DNA from: an uncultured Eggerthellaceae bacterium
GTDB taxonomy: Bacteria > Actinomycetota > Coriobacteriia > Coriobacteriales > Eggerthellaceae
Reading direction: 5' to 3'
DNA length: 35,554 bases
NCBI GenBank assembly: GCA_910588095.1
Contig: CAJUQH010000020.1
Span: forward strand, 1-35,554
In this document: piece after piece, positions 27,318 to 35,554 of the stretch
Layout of the letters: every line of letters begins with the position of its first letter
How positions within the stretch are numbered: position 1 is the stretch's first letter
The notes under the pieces: model-generated
Databases searched by the model: none
What the model was told of the DNA's origin: nothing
The model's input: only the letters and a program-made list of their open reading frames with translations
Translations under genes and position numbers: made by a program

Positions 27318-30300
27318 GTGGCTAAAGACGAGGCGAAGGTAACATTCAGGGCCGATGCCGGCGAGTTCGATGCCGCCATCAAGAAGGCCAGCAGCACCAT
27401 CCGCGAGCTGCGCAGCGGCGTGCGCCTGTGCGATGCGCAGATGGACGCAGCTGGCGTCTCCGTCGAGGCCCTGCGGCGCAAGGAGGACCTGCTCGGCCAG
27501 GAGAACACCCAGCTCAACGCCAAGGTGGCGGCCCTGAGCGCGAAGCACCGAGAGGCCATCACGCTCTACGGGGCGAACTCCACCCAAGCCCAGAAGCTCG
27601 CCGTCCAGCTCAATAACGCCCGCTCGGCGGTGGCCCGCAACGAAGCGGCCATCAAGTCGAACAACACCGCGCTCGAATCGGCCGTGCGCGCCGAGCAGCA
27701 GGCCGATAGCGCGCTGGCCAAGCTCACGGCCGAGGTGGCGCGCCAAGAGCACGAGATGGGCCTGCTCGGCCAGGAGTACCGCGAGCTCGTCCTGACCCAG
27801 GGCAAGGAGTCGACCGAGGTCAAGCAGCTCGAGGCCCAGATGACCTCCCTGAACCGCGACCTGCAGCAGAACCGCTCCATCGTCAGGGAGGCCGACAAGG
27901 CCGCCGAGGAGTTCGGCCGCACGCTCAATGAGACGGGAGACAGGGCCAATGACGCTGGCGTCGGGTTCACGACGCTTCGAGGCATCGTCTCCAACCTCGC
28001 CTCCACGGTGTTCCAACGGGGCATCGACAAGGCGCGAGAGCTCGCCCGCGAGGTGCTCAACATCGGCATGGGCTTCGAGACGTCCATGGCCAAGGTCCAG
28101 GCGCTCTCCGGCGCCACCGATGCCGAGTACCAGATGCTCGAGCAGGCCGCGCGCCAGTACGGCGCCACGACGCGCTTCACCGCCTCGCAGGTCGCTGACG
28201 GCTTCGGCTACATGGCGCTCGCCGGCTGGGATGCCAGCTCGATGCTCAGCGGCATCCCCGGCATCCTCAACCTCGCCGCTGCAGCCGAGATGGACCTGGC
28301 CGAGGCCTCCGACATCGTCACCGACTACCTGACGGCCTTCGGGCTAAAGGCATCTGACTCCGAGAAGTTCGTGGACCAGATGACCTACGCCATGGCCAAC
28401 TCCAACACCAACGTGGAGCAGCTGGGCGAGGCGTACAAGAACTGCGCCGCCACGGCATCGTCGATGCACTACTCGGTCGAGGACGTGACCGGCGCGCTCA
28501 TGGTCATGGCCAACGCCGGCGTGAAGGGCGGCGAGGCCGGCACCGCCCTCAACTCCATCATGACGCGCCTGGCCACCGACACGAAGGGCTGCGCGACGGA
28601 GCTTGCCAAGTACGGCGTGCAGGTCTACGACGCCGAGGGCAACATGAAGTCGCTCTCCAGCATCCTCAACGGCATGGGCGGCGTGTGGCGCCAGCTCAGC
28701 GATGAGGAGCAGGCGGCGCTTGCCAAGACCATAGCGGGCACGAACCACTACTCCAACCTCCAGACCGTCATGAAGGGCGTGAGCGACGAGGCCGCGGCCA
28801 GCGGCCAAGGGCTCATGGACTACTCGCAAGCCCTCGAGGATTGCGCAGGCTCTGCCCAGCAGATGTCCGACATCATGATGGACACCGCCCAAGGCGACCT
28901 CTACACCATGCAGTCTGCCCTGGAGGAGGTCGGGCTCAAGGTCTACGAGAGGGTGGAGGCGCCCCTGCGCTCGCTCATCCAGTTCGTCTCCGGCCCGGTC
29001 GTCTCCGGCCTGACCGCCCTCATAGAGAACGCCCGGCACATCCCGCCGGTGCTCGCGGGCATAGCGGCGGGCCTCGTCGCGCTCAAGTCCAGGACAGCCG
29101 ATGCGACGGCCCTCCAGCGCGCCCAGGCGGCGCTCTCGCGGGCCTTCGACACGTCGGCTGTGGCATGCAGCCGCATAACCAAGGAGGTCGTCAACGGGCA
29201 GGCTGCCTACGTCAAGTACAACGCGGCCACCAAGACCTCGACGGTGATGACGGGCAGCTCGACCGCCGCCATCAAGGTGCAGCAAGGCGCCCTGAAGGCC
29301 CAGGCGCTCGCCATGAAGGCCGGCACCGTCGCGGCCAGGGGCCTGTCCGCCGCGCTCAAGGCCATCGCGCCCATGGCCGCGCTCACGCTCGCCATAGAGG
29401 TCATAACCCGCGCTTCGGAGGAGCTGGGCAAGGCGGCAGAGAGGTCGCGCAGCCTCGAGAAGGCCACATCGGGGCTCACTGGTGCGGTCGGTGCCGCACG
29501 AGAGGCGTACTCGAGCTACGACGGCACGGTATCCGCATCGACTGACTCGCTCGCGGCCTCTGCGAAGAGCACCGAGGAGTGCATCGAGGCGGTCGGCCAG
29601 CTCGCTGACAAGATGTCCGAGACGTGGGCGGATTACGGCACGAACGCCGCTATGGTGGACACCTATGCCGAGACCATCGCCGAGCTCGCATCCAAAGGAG
29701 AGCTCGGGGCCCTCGAGCAGGAGCGGCTCAAGGCTGCGGTCGATGGCTTCAACGAGGCGACCGGGTCCAGCATCTCCATCATCGACGCCCAGACCGGCAA
29801 GCTCTCCGAATCGACCGAGGCGATCCTGGCGAACGCGGAGGCCTACAAGGCCGAGGCGCGGGCCCAGGCTGCGCGGGAGATGTACCAGGAGAACGCCCGG
29901 CAGGTCATCGAGACCGAGATGGCCCTGAAGGCCGCCAAGGAGGAGGTGGCCACGGCGCAAGAGCGGCTGTCGACGGCCACCAACGACTTCGAGCTGGCCA
30001 ACTACTCGGGCCAGCTGCGAAATGCCGAGGCGGAGGCCAACGACCTCGCCTCGGTGCTCAACAGCCTGTACTACTCGCAAAACGAGCTGCTCGAGATGAC
30101 GGCGAGCAGTGCTGACGCCTTCGCGAGCTTCGATGACGCGCTCGCCTCGGCGAAGGTGAGCCTGTCGGATTTCGGCGACATCGGCGAAGGGCAGATGGCG
30201 GCGCTGAGGGAGGGCTTCGACGGGTCGCTGTCCTCGATAGTGGCCACGTGCGCCCAAAAGGGCATCGCGATACCCAGCTCGCTCGCATCGGCGATTGCCG

Positions 30301-31631
30301 CGAACCGTGGCGTGGCCGAGGGCGCCCAGCGCGCGATGCTGGACGCCATGGTGCTGCAGATGACCAACGGCGACGTCGATGCGGCGGCGAAGGCCCTCGG
30401 CCATGACATCGACCAAGGGCTCGTGGACGGCATCACCGGCGCATCCGATATGCCATCGGAGGCTGTCGGGCTCATGTCCGCGGAGACCATCGAGGCTGCC
30501 AGGGCAGCCCTTGACTCCCATAGCCCATCTCGCGAGTTCGAGGCCATCGGAGGAGACATACCGGCTGGCGAGGCCATCGGCATCGCCAGCAACGCCCACC
30601 TGGCCATCGACGCCTCCGGGCAGATGGCTGCCGATTCCGTCGAAGCGGCGCGCGTGGCCGTCGGCGAGGGAATGCAGGGGGCCGGTGCCGAGGGCGTGGC
30701 CTCCTTCTCCGGCGGCATACTGGGCGGCGTCGGCTCGGCGCTCGGCGCTGGCATGGCGGCTGCGCAGAACGCGGTCGCAGGCTCGCAGACGGGCACTGAC
30801 GGCGCAACCTCCGCAGGCTCGGCCCTCTCCGATGCCTTCGGGCGCGGGGTGTCTGCCGGCGCGGCGCGCTTGCCTGGCGTCGGCTCGAGGCTGTCCAAGA
30901 GCGCGACGTCGGGCCTTGGCCAAGGGAGCAGCGAGGCGGGCAGCGCCGGCAAGGAGACCTCTGACGCCTACATCCGCCCCATCGAGTCCGCCAACGCCCA
31001 GCCTGCGGCCAACCGGCTGCGCAAGGGCGCCACCGACGAGCTGTCCCGCGGGGCATCCGAGGCGTCGTCATCGGGGCGCTTCCTCGGCCAGGGCTTCATC
31101 GGGGGCATGCAGTCCACGTTGGGCGGCGTCATCAGCGCGGCCCGCCAGCTTGCGCGCTCGGCCATCAACGCCATAAAGCAGGAGGGCGGCGAGGGGTCGC
31201 CCTGGAAGGAGACGAAGCCCTCGGGCCGCTTCGCGGTGCAGGGCTTCATCGAGGGCGAGCAGAGCGAGGCCGCGGCCCTCATCGACGCCAACCGCCGCAT
31301 CGCCCGCAGCGCCGTGGATGCCCTCAGCCCCGAAGGGCTCGGCATCGCCTGGCACAGGCAGCTGGCATCGCTGGCGCCGGCTGCAAGGCCCGCTTCTGTG
31401 AGCGCGGCCGTGGAGGCCGCCCTGCCCATCGCCGCCATCACCTACCAGGTCGAGGCCCGCCTCGATGACGGAGGGGTGGGCGAGCGGATGCTGGGCGCGC
31501 TCGAGGAGCTCGGAGAGCGCCAGACCGTCATGGAGATAGACGGCGAGGCGGTCGGTCGCATCATCACGCCCAACATCGACGCCATGCAAGGCCAGCGGAT
31601 GGCCATGCAGGATTGGGGGCTTGCGCTATGA
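27318..31631 (+). CDS. Tail tape measure protein (TP901 type)
   Basis: 1437-aa protein that sets tail length and passes DNA through the tube. Residues 1-210 are coiled coil; about 235-430 form the conserved tape-measure core (FETSMAKVQALSGATDAEYQ, FTASQVADGFGYMALAGWDA, GVKGGEAGTALNSIMTRLA). Two hydrophobic stretches follow (near 580 and 690), a second coiled coil and a Gly/Ser/Ala-rich C-terminus with HSPSREFEAIGGD and later GSPWKETKPSGRF repeats. At 1437 aa the tail should be roughly 200 nm using the usual 1.5 A per residue. GTG start behind AGGGAGG. It is the longest gene of the window. Confidence 0.97.
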   Translation: MAKDEAKVTFRADAGEFDAAIKKASSTIRELRSGVRLCDAQMDAAGVSVEALRRKEDLLGQENTQLNAKVAALSAKHREAITLYGANSTQAQKLAVQLNNARSAVARNEAAIKSNNTALESAVRAEQQADSALAKLTAEVARQEHEMGLLGQEYRELVLTQGKESTEVKQLEAQMTSLNRDLQQNRSIVREADKAAEEFGRTLNETGDRANDAGVGFTTLRGIVSNLASTVFQRGIDKARELAREVLNIGMGFETSMAKVQALSGATDAEYQMLEQAARQYGATTRFTASQVADGFGYMALAGWDASSMLSGIPGILNLAAAAEMDLAEASDIVTDYLTAFGLKASDSEKFVDQMTYAMANSNTNVEQLGEAYKNCAATASSMHYSVEDVTGALMVMANAGVKGGEAGTALNSIMTRLATDTKGCATELAKYGVQVYDAEGNMKSLSSILNGMGGVWRQLSDEEQAALAKTIAGTNHYSNLQTVMKGVSDEAAASGQGLMDYSQALEDCAGSAQQMSDIMMDTAQGDLYTMQSALEEVGLKVYERVEAPLRSLIQFVSGPVVSGLTALIENARHIPPVLAGIAAGLVALKSRTADATALQRAQAALSRAFDTSAVACSRITKEVVNGQAAYVKYNAATKTSTVMTGSSTAAIKVQQGALKAQALAMKAGTVAARGLSAALKAIAPMAALTLAIEVITRASEELGKAAERSRSLEKATSGLTGAVGAAREAYSSYDGTVSASTDSLAASAKSTEECIEAVGQLADKMSETWADYGTNAAMVDTYAETIAELASKGELGALEQERLKAAVDGFNEATGSSISIIDAQTGKLSESTEAILANAEAYKAEARAQAAREMYQENARQVIETEMALKAAKEEVATAQERLSTATNDFELANYSGQLRNAEAEANDLASVLNSLYYSQNELLEMTASSADAFASFDDALASAKVSLSDFGDIGEGQMAALREGFDGSLSSIVATCAQKGIAIPSSLASAIAANRGVAEGAQRAMLDAMVLQMTNGDVDAAAKALGHDIDQGLVDGITGASDMPSEAVGLMSAETIEAARAALDSHSPSREFEAIGGDIPAGEAIGIASNAHLAIDASGQMAADSVEAARVAVGEGMQGAGAEGVASFSGGILGGVGSALGAGMAAAQNAVAGSQTGTDGATSAGSALSDAFGRGVSAGAARLPGVGSRLSKSATSGLGQGSSEAGSAGKETSDAYIRPIESANAQPAANRLRKGATDELSRGASEASSSGRFLGQGFIGGMQSTLGGVISAARQLARSAINAIKQEGGEGSPWKETKPSGRFAVQGFIEGEQSEAAALIDANRRIARSAVDALSPEGLGIAWHRQLASLAPAARPASVSAAVEAALPIAAITYQVEARLDDGGVGERMLGALEELGERQTVMEIDGEAVGRIITPNIDAMQGQRMAMQDWGLAL

Positions 31632-32272
31632 CGGCAGAGATATACGCCAACGGCCAGCGCCGCGCCTACGGCACGCGCAGCGGCGATGACGAGTGCCTGT
31701 CCGTGAAGGACATCGGCCTGCCTGAGAAGCAGACGGTGCGCGCCAGCGTGCCGTACTGCAACGGCAGCTACGACTTCTCGCTGCTCGATGGCGAGGCGTT
31801 CTATGATGACCGGCCTCTCACCTACACCTTCGGCATCGTCGGCAGCGAGGCGGAGGTGCTCGCTGAGGTCTCGGGGCTCGCCACGTGGCTCTACGGCATC
31901 CATGACATGGACATCCACGACAGCGAGATACCGTACTGGCACTTCCATGGGAGCTGCGACAAGGTGACGGCCACCTACGACGAGACGGGCATGAGCGCAG
32001 ACGTGAAGGCGACCTTCAGCGCCTACCCCTACCTCATCGCCAACAGCGCATCGACCTTCGAGCTTTCCGAGGGCAGCAACATGGTGCGCAACCAGGGGCG
32101 CCGCATCCGCCTCATGGCCATGGACGCGGCACCCTCGAAGCTGACGGTTGCGGGTCGGTCCCAGAGCGTCGAGGGCACCGCGTGGCTGGACCTGTGGCTC
32201 GAGCCTGGAGGCAACGAGGTCGTGCTCGAAGGCGGCCCCTGCACGCTGTGCTGGGTAGAGGAGCGCCTGTGA
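31628..32272 (+). CDS. Distal tail protein (Dit-like)
   Basis: 214-aa protein directly after the tape measure (ATGA overlap), the place of Dit, the hexameric ring at the tail tip. SGDDECLSVKDIGLPEKQTV, the GSYDFSLLDGEAFYDDRPLT strand pair and the following YTFGIVGSEAEVL are typical of the Dit N-terminal belt domain. The C-terminal half is a galectin-like beta domain (KLTVAGRSQSVEGTAWLDLW). Length is at the small end of the family. Confidence 0.85.
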   Translation: MTAEIYANGQRRAYGTRSGDDECLSVKDIGLPEKQTVRASVPYCNGSYDFSLLDGEAFYDDRPLTYTFGIVGSEAEVLAEVSGLATWLYGIHDMDIHDSEIPYWHFHGSCDKVTATYDETGMSADVKATFSAYPYLIANSASTFELSEGSNMVRNQGRRIRLMAMDAAPSKLTVAGRSQSVEGTAWLDLWLEPGGNEVVLEGGPCTLCWVEERL

Positions 32273-33480
32273 TGCTGGAAGCCTACATCGAAAACGACGG
32301 GGTGGTCGGGGCCCTGCGCGACCGCCATCACGCCATCGCCTCGGCTAAGGTGACGCGGCAGCAGAACGCCATAGACTCCTTCAAGTTCACCATCTACCCG
32401 AACCATCCGAGCTACCGCTCGCTTCTGCCCTTCACCACTCTGGTGAAGGTGGTCGATGCCTCGAGCGGCAAGGCCAGGTTCGATGGGCGCGTGCTGTCGG
32501 CAGCACCTTCCATGGACTCGAAGGGCCTGGTGTGCAGCGAGGTGACGTGCGCCGGTGTCATGGGCTACCTCAACGACTCGCGCCAAGGCTATGCCGAGGA
32601 GCGGCAGTGGTCGGGCGATGGCTCGCGCACGGGCATGCAGGCCTACGTCGATGCGGTGCTCGAGCGCCATAACTCCATGGTGGAGCCGCACAAGCGCATC
32701 TACCGAGGGGACGTGACCCTTGCCACGCATGAGACCTCCGATGGCGTGTTCAAGGGATTTCAGCGCGAGAGCAGCCTGGATGCGCTCGTGAAGAAGCTCG
32801 CCGACGTCTACGGCGGCGAGCAGCGGGTGCGCCGCGATGGCGCTGGGCTGCTCAGGTTCGACTACGCCGAGAGGCTGGGGCAGGTGCGCTCCACGCCCAT
32901 CGCCCTTGGCCACAACATGCAAAGCGCCAGCCGCAGCCTCGCCTTCGACGAAGTGGTCACGCGCCTGTGGCCGCTGGGCAAGAAGCTCGACGGCAGCGAC
33001 GACCGCCTGACCGTCTCCTCGGTCAACGGAGGGCTCGAATACATCGACGACGAGGAGCTGCAGGCGACCTACGGCATCATCGGCGGCACGGAGACGTGGG
33101 ATGACGTCGAGGTGCCGTCGAACCTGCTCGCCAAGGGACGTGAGTTCCTGGCCGCAAAGCGCGCCGTCGCAGAATCGACCAAGATAACCGCCCTCGACCT
33201 GTCGCTCATTGGCATCGACCCTGACGAGATCCAGCTCTACGACTGGTACCCGTGCCGAAACGAGCTCATAGGACTCGATGCGACCCTCGAGGTGGTCAAG
33301 CAGGTCATCGACATCAGCGAGCCGCACAAGTCCACATACGAGTTCGGCACCCTCTCGCGCACTCAGACCTGGCGCGTGCGCGCGATGCGCGATGCGGTGA
33401 GGGCCGCGGCCGAGAGCGCAGCGGCAGCCGGCAGCGTGTCTGCCATCACGACGGAATGGATCGAGCAGAACATCAACTGA
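32272..33480 (+). CDS. Tail hub / endopeptidase-like protein (Tal)
   Basis: 402-aa tail-tip protein. The N-terminal ring domains read AKVTRQQNAIDSFKFTIYPN, YRSLLPFTTLVKVVDASSGK and RFDGRVLSAAPSMDSKGLV, the conserved start of gp27-like hub proteins in siphoviruses. The C-terminal part ends in YEFGTLSRTQTWRVRA and a helix. No M23/NlpC peptidase domain is present, so this is a hub without a wall-degrading extension. The ATG overlaps the Dit stop (TGATG). Confidence 0.87.
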   Translation: MLEAYIENDGVVGALRDRHHAIASAKVTRQQNAIDSFKFTIYPNHPSYRSLLPFTTLVKVVDASSGKARFDGRVLSAAPSMDSKGLVCSEVTCAGVMGYLNDSRQGYAEERQWSGDGSRTGMQAYVDAVLERHNSMVEPHKRIYRGDVTLATHETSDGVFKGFQRESSLDALVKKLADVYGGEQRVRRDGAGLLRFDYAERLGQVRSTPIALGHNMQSASRSLAFDEVVTRLWPLGKKLDGSDDRLTVSSVNGGLEYIDDEELQATYGIIGGTETWDDVEVPSNLLAKGREFLAAKRAVAESTKITALDLSLIGIDPDEIQLYDWYPCRNELIGLDATLEVVKQVIDISEPHKSTYEFGTLSRTQTWRVRAMRDAVRAAAESAAAAGSVSAITTEWIEQNIN

Positions 33481-33491
33481 GAGGAGCCTCG

Positions 33492-34199
33492 ATGGAGCAC
33501 AAGCTCAGGGTGGAGCGGCGCGTGCTGTGGCACCCCAACAACGACGACCTCATAGCACTCGGGGTCAGGTCAGACACGCTCAAGGTGGACTTCGATGCCG
33601 AGTGGGAGGCCATGGACCACATCTACGTCCACTTCTACAACGGGACCCGCAGCCATCGGAGCATCCTGGACGGCGACACGGTGACGGTGCCATGGGAGGT
33701 CACGCTCGACCCAGGGGACATGTTCGTGACGTTCGTCGGCTACGTGGGCCTCGAGAAGCGCATCGTGACCGAGCAGATGGAACGGCCCTACTTCGTGAAT
33801 CCCGCGGGACCTGTAGACCTCGAGTCGCCCCACACGAAGTCGCCCGATGACATCCAGTACTTCCTGGACATCGCCCGGCGTGCCCAGGAAGAGGAGCGCA
33901 TCCGGGCCATTGCCGAGCAACAGCGGCAGACCAACGAGGCGGTGCGCATCGCCAACGAGGAGCGCCGGCTGCTTGCCGAGCAGCTCGATGCGGCGCACAT
34001 CGCCCGCATCGCTTTGGCCATCCAGACCCTCGGGCAGCTGCATGCAGACGTGCCCTACCTCTACCTCGTCGATGCCCTGCACATCGGCGACGGGCTTGTG
34101 GGCGAGAGCGGCGAGGGCGAGCTGATGCTCTCAGATGGCGTCTACGACGCTGACGCGGCGAGCATCCGGGTAGGGGGTGGGTTCGTTGGCGTTCCTTGA
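33492..34199 (+). CDS. Baseplate/receptor-binding region protein
   Basis: 235-aa protein. Residues about 1-115 are a beta-sandwich like baseplate-upper-protein N-termini (VDFDAEWEAMDHIYVHFYNG, TVTVPWEVTLDPGDMFVTFV). Residues about 118-185 are a long charged coiled coil (ARRAQEEERIRAIAEQQRQT). The C-terminus is Gly/Asp-rich. This is the layout of BppU-type proteins that hold receptor-binding tips. Behind GAGAGGAG. The end overlaps the next gene by 14 bp. Confidence 0.7.
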   Translation: MEHKLRVERRVLWHPNNDDLIALGVRSDTLKVDFDAEWEAMDHIYVHFYNGTRSHRSILDGDTVTVPWEVTLDPGDMFVTFVGYVGLEKRIVTEQMERPYFVNPAGPVDLESPHTKSPDDIQYFLDIARRAQEEERIRAIAEQQRQTNEAVRIANEERRLLAEQLDAAHIARIALAIQTLGQLHADVPYLYLVDALHIGDGLVGESGEGELMLSDGVYDADAASIRVGGGFVGVP

Positions 34200-34446
34200 T
34201 GAATCGGGGCTGCTGGCGTTCTGGCGTCGTGCCAGGGACGCGCTAGGCTCGCAACTCGCCATGATGGGCCGCAAGGTCTCCCTGCAGAACGGAGAGGGCA
34301 GCGAGATCTCGGCCATCGTGCTGCCGCTCGCATCAGATGGCGCCGACGGGCTCATGTCGGCGCAGGACAAGGCAAGGCTTGATGGTATCGGCACCTACGA
34401 CGAGGCCACCAGGACATTGAGGTTAGGAGGCGCCCATGGCGACTGA
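34186..34446 (+). CDS. Small tail-fibre-like protein
   Basis: 86-aa protein beginning AFLDESGLLAFWRRARDALG, the 'LDExGLxxLW' helix common at the N-terminus of siphovirus tail-fibre and collar proteins. The remainder (LPLASDGADGLMSAQDKARL) matches the repeated 'A..g.dGlmsa.dKakLdgI' motif of phage fibres. I prefer the TTG at 34186 behind GGGGGTGG; a GTG at 34177 is in frame. It is probably a structural accessory of the tip. Confidence 0.75.
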   Translation: MAFLDESGLLAFWRRARDALGSQLAMMGRKVSLQNGEGSEISAIVLPLASDGADGLMSAQDKARLDGIGTYDEATRTLRLGGAHGD

Positions 34447-34690
34447 AGGCACGGAGCTCACGGCCTATCCCGTGAGCTACATCTATGACAAGGACGGCAA
34501 GCGGCTCGAGATAGCCGACGCGTACGCGCGCGATGCGCTGGCGTCGGCAGGGAAGGAGTCCTACCCGGTGGGCGCCGAGTACGTCTCGACGGTCGAGTGC
34601 AACCCGGCGCTTATGTTCGGCGGCACGTGGTCCTATGAGGAGGACGACCACCGATTCAGCGGTTGCCACGTCTACCACCGAATCGCTTAG
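34436..34690 (+). CDS. Baseplate-like protein with FGGTW motif
   Basis: 84-aa protein. The C-terminal half, SYPVGAEYVSTVECNPALMF then GGTWSYEEDD, is the common 'YPVGsiY.S....NPs..FGGtWe' domain found at the ends of phage fibre and baseplate proteins. It is shorter than usual, ending soon after the Trp. ATG overlaps the previous gene, behind TTAGGAGG. Confidence 0.78.
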   Translation: MATEGTELTAYPVSYIYDKDGKRLEIADAYARDALASAGKESYPVGAEYVSTVECNPALMFGGTWSYEEDDHRFSGCHVYHRIA

Positions 34691-34702
34691 GAAGGGAGAG
34701 CT

Positions 34703-35230
34703 ATGAGGATACTGGACGAGAGCGGCCAGGAGCTGCACGAGCCCGACATGGCGAGGGGGCGCCTGGTGCCGGAGCGCATAGTTGTGGCGCGCCACGAGGC
34801 GGTGGAGGCCGTGCCGAAGGTCACCGAGGACGTCTTGGTGTGGTCGGACCCCGACGACCCGGGAAATGCGCTCTACGCGAAACGCACCGTGGCCCCGGCC
34901 ATCCCGGCCAAGCCCGCATGGGACGAGACGGAGGACATCCTGCGCTACGTACTCTACACCGATGCCGAGCTGGCAGAGATTGCCGAGCGCGAAGCTGCGG
35001 AGGAAGCTGCGCGCAAGGAGATGGAGGCGGCTGCAGCAGCCGAGGCGGAGAAGCGCGCCGTCATCGAGGCGCTGCCCGGCAAGGTGGGCGACCTGGAGGA
35101 TGCTGCGGCAGAGCTCGGCGTCATGGCCGATGCGGCTGCGGCAAGCACGACGGAAACCGAGGAGGCCATCGCCGAGCTGGGCGTGATGGTCGCAGGCTTG
35201 ATGGAGTCCATGGAAGCTAAGGAGGCTTAG
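34703..35230 (+). CDS. Tail-region protein with C-terminal coiled coil
   Basis: 175-aa protein. The first 80 residues look beta-rich (LVPERIVVARHEAVEAVPKV) and resemble small proteins encoded behind siphovirus fibre genes. From about residue 90 it is a long Ala/Glu coiled coil with two LGVMxAxxxx repeats (AELGVMADAAAAS, AELGVMVAGLMES). Likely a trimeric tail-tip or chaperone-like accessory. Behind GAAGGGAGAG. Confidence 0.7.
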   Translation: MRILDESGQELHEPDMARGRLVPERIVVARHEAVEAVPKVTEDVLVWSDPDDPGNALYAKRTVAPAIPAKPAWDETEDILRYVLYTDAELAEIAEREAAEEAARKEMEAAAAAEAEKRAVIEALPGKVGDLEDAAAELGVMADAAAASTTETEEAIAELGVMVAGLMESMEAKEA

Positions 35231-35232
35231 GG

Positions 35233-35361
35233 ATGGCGAAGATCTACTACAACCGAATCAAGGCAGGGGCTTGGACTATAGAGCGGGTGCCGCTGACCTG
35301 GCGTGACGAGGTGCAGGCGATGCTTGATGCCGAAAAGGATGGTGAGAAGGATGCCCGATAA
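35233..35361 (+). CDS. Small CD1375-like phage protein (42 aa)
   Basis: Reads KIYYNRIKAGAWTIERVPLT with WRDEVQAML following, the 'vY..lI..g..tid.VP..wr..V...l' pattern of the tiny proteins that follow tail-fibre genes in Gram-positive phages, next to XkdX-type proteins. Strong upstream AAGGAGG. Function unknown. Complete. Confidence 0.75.
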   Translation: MAKIYYNRIKAGAWTIERVPLTWRDEVQAMLDAEKDGEKDAR

Positions 35362-35554
35362 GGTCTGGTCTGATTACACCATCGAGGAGCTGCAGCAAGC
35401 TGCGCTCGATGGAACGCTCACCAGCATCCCCTATGAGCCCCAAGAGCCATGGTGTGACGGTTTGGAGAACTACACGCCGCTCACCGAGGAGCGAATGAAT
35501 CGCATGGAGCTCGGTATCCAGCGTGCGAACGATGCTTGGGATTCCAAATCCCAA
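35351..35554 (+). CDS. Unknown protein, truncated by the window end
   Basis: ATG at 35351 overlaps the previous stop. At least 68 codons, open at the window edge: MPDKVWSDYTIEELQQAALD and a Pro/Tyr-rich continuation (IPYEPQEPWCDG). No family recognised from this part. It lies where short pre-lysis proteins are usual. The last 19 bp form a perfect palindrome (TTGGGATTCCAAATCCCAA). Confidence 0.6.
   Translation, partial: MPDKVWSDYTIEELQQAALDGTLTSIPYEPQEPWCDGLENYTPLTEERMNRMELGIQRANDAWDSKSQ

Noticed and set aside
28344..30923. 859-aa leftward open frame opposite the tape measure gene
   Set aside because: Shadow of a high-GC coding strand: Arg/Gly/His-rich, no ribosome site, no domain, and the opposite frame is a clear tape measure protein.

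Overview
The window is the left part of a temperate siphovirus prophage inserted in a bacterial chromosome. It starts in a complete tRNA-Lys(TTT) gene. A tyrosine-recombinase gene lies just downstream and reads back toward the tRNA, which is the usual attL layout. Phage modules follow for the rest of the window. The right end is absent: the last ORF is open at base 35554 and no holin, endolysin or attR is seen. High GC, strong AGGAGG-type ribosome sites, frequent GTG/TTG starts and the style of the proteins suggest a high-GC Gram-positive host. A gut Coriobacteriia/Eggerthellaceae-like actinobacterium is my guess; it is inference, not proof.

Layout. (1) 1-1296: tRNA/attL, short CCCATAAC repeats, integrase. 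(2) 1395-2681: a leftward three-gene operon reading as MqsR-like toxin, MqsA-like antitoxin with a C-terminal extension, and SecB-like chaperone, with a perfect palindrome at its head. This looks like a prophage-borne toxin-antitoxin-chaperone (TAC) system. (3) 2707-3189: XRE repressor and a divergent promoter pair with repeated operators, the likely lysogeny switch. (4) 3218-4413: two accessory cassettes, each a convergent gene pair bounded by matching inverted repeats. (5) 4433-6062: a foldable intergenic stretch, an unknown gene, a tRNA-Arg(CCT), an XRE regulator and a MerR/excisionase-type regulator.

(6) 6062-9678: early operon with tightly overlapping genes: DUF1351 protein, Rad52-like annealing protein, a replication initiator that contains an origin-like repeat/palindrome array, and an HNH-like protein. 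(7) 9678-15474: a helicase-methyltransferase fusion, a phage-encoded DNA polymerase sliding clamp, a C5-cytosine methyltransferase and several small Cys-rich or membrane proteins. (8) 15464-17973: a regulatory zone with two divergent promoter modules (each with an XRE protein) and a late-regulator-like gene whose ribosome site lies in a long hairpin. (9) 17995-18958: tandem 11-bp repeats, a long hairpin, HNH nuclease and a C8AC8 tract, a plausible cos/packaging region. (10) 18959-35554: HK97-type packaging, head and tail genes: TerS, TerL, portal, ClpP-like prohead protease, capsid, connectors, major tail protein, tail chaperone pair with a programmed -1 frameshift, tape measure, Dit, tail hub and baseplate/fibre genes.

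The early genes replicate and recombine the phage genome, and the two methyltransferases probably mask it from host restriction. The 9-10 block builds a long non-contractile tailed particle. The leftward TAC operon and the 3.2-4.4 kb cassettes sit where phages carry lysogen-expressed cargo, and they are the most likely place for undescribed biology. All functional calls come from reading motifs by eye; no database search was possible.
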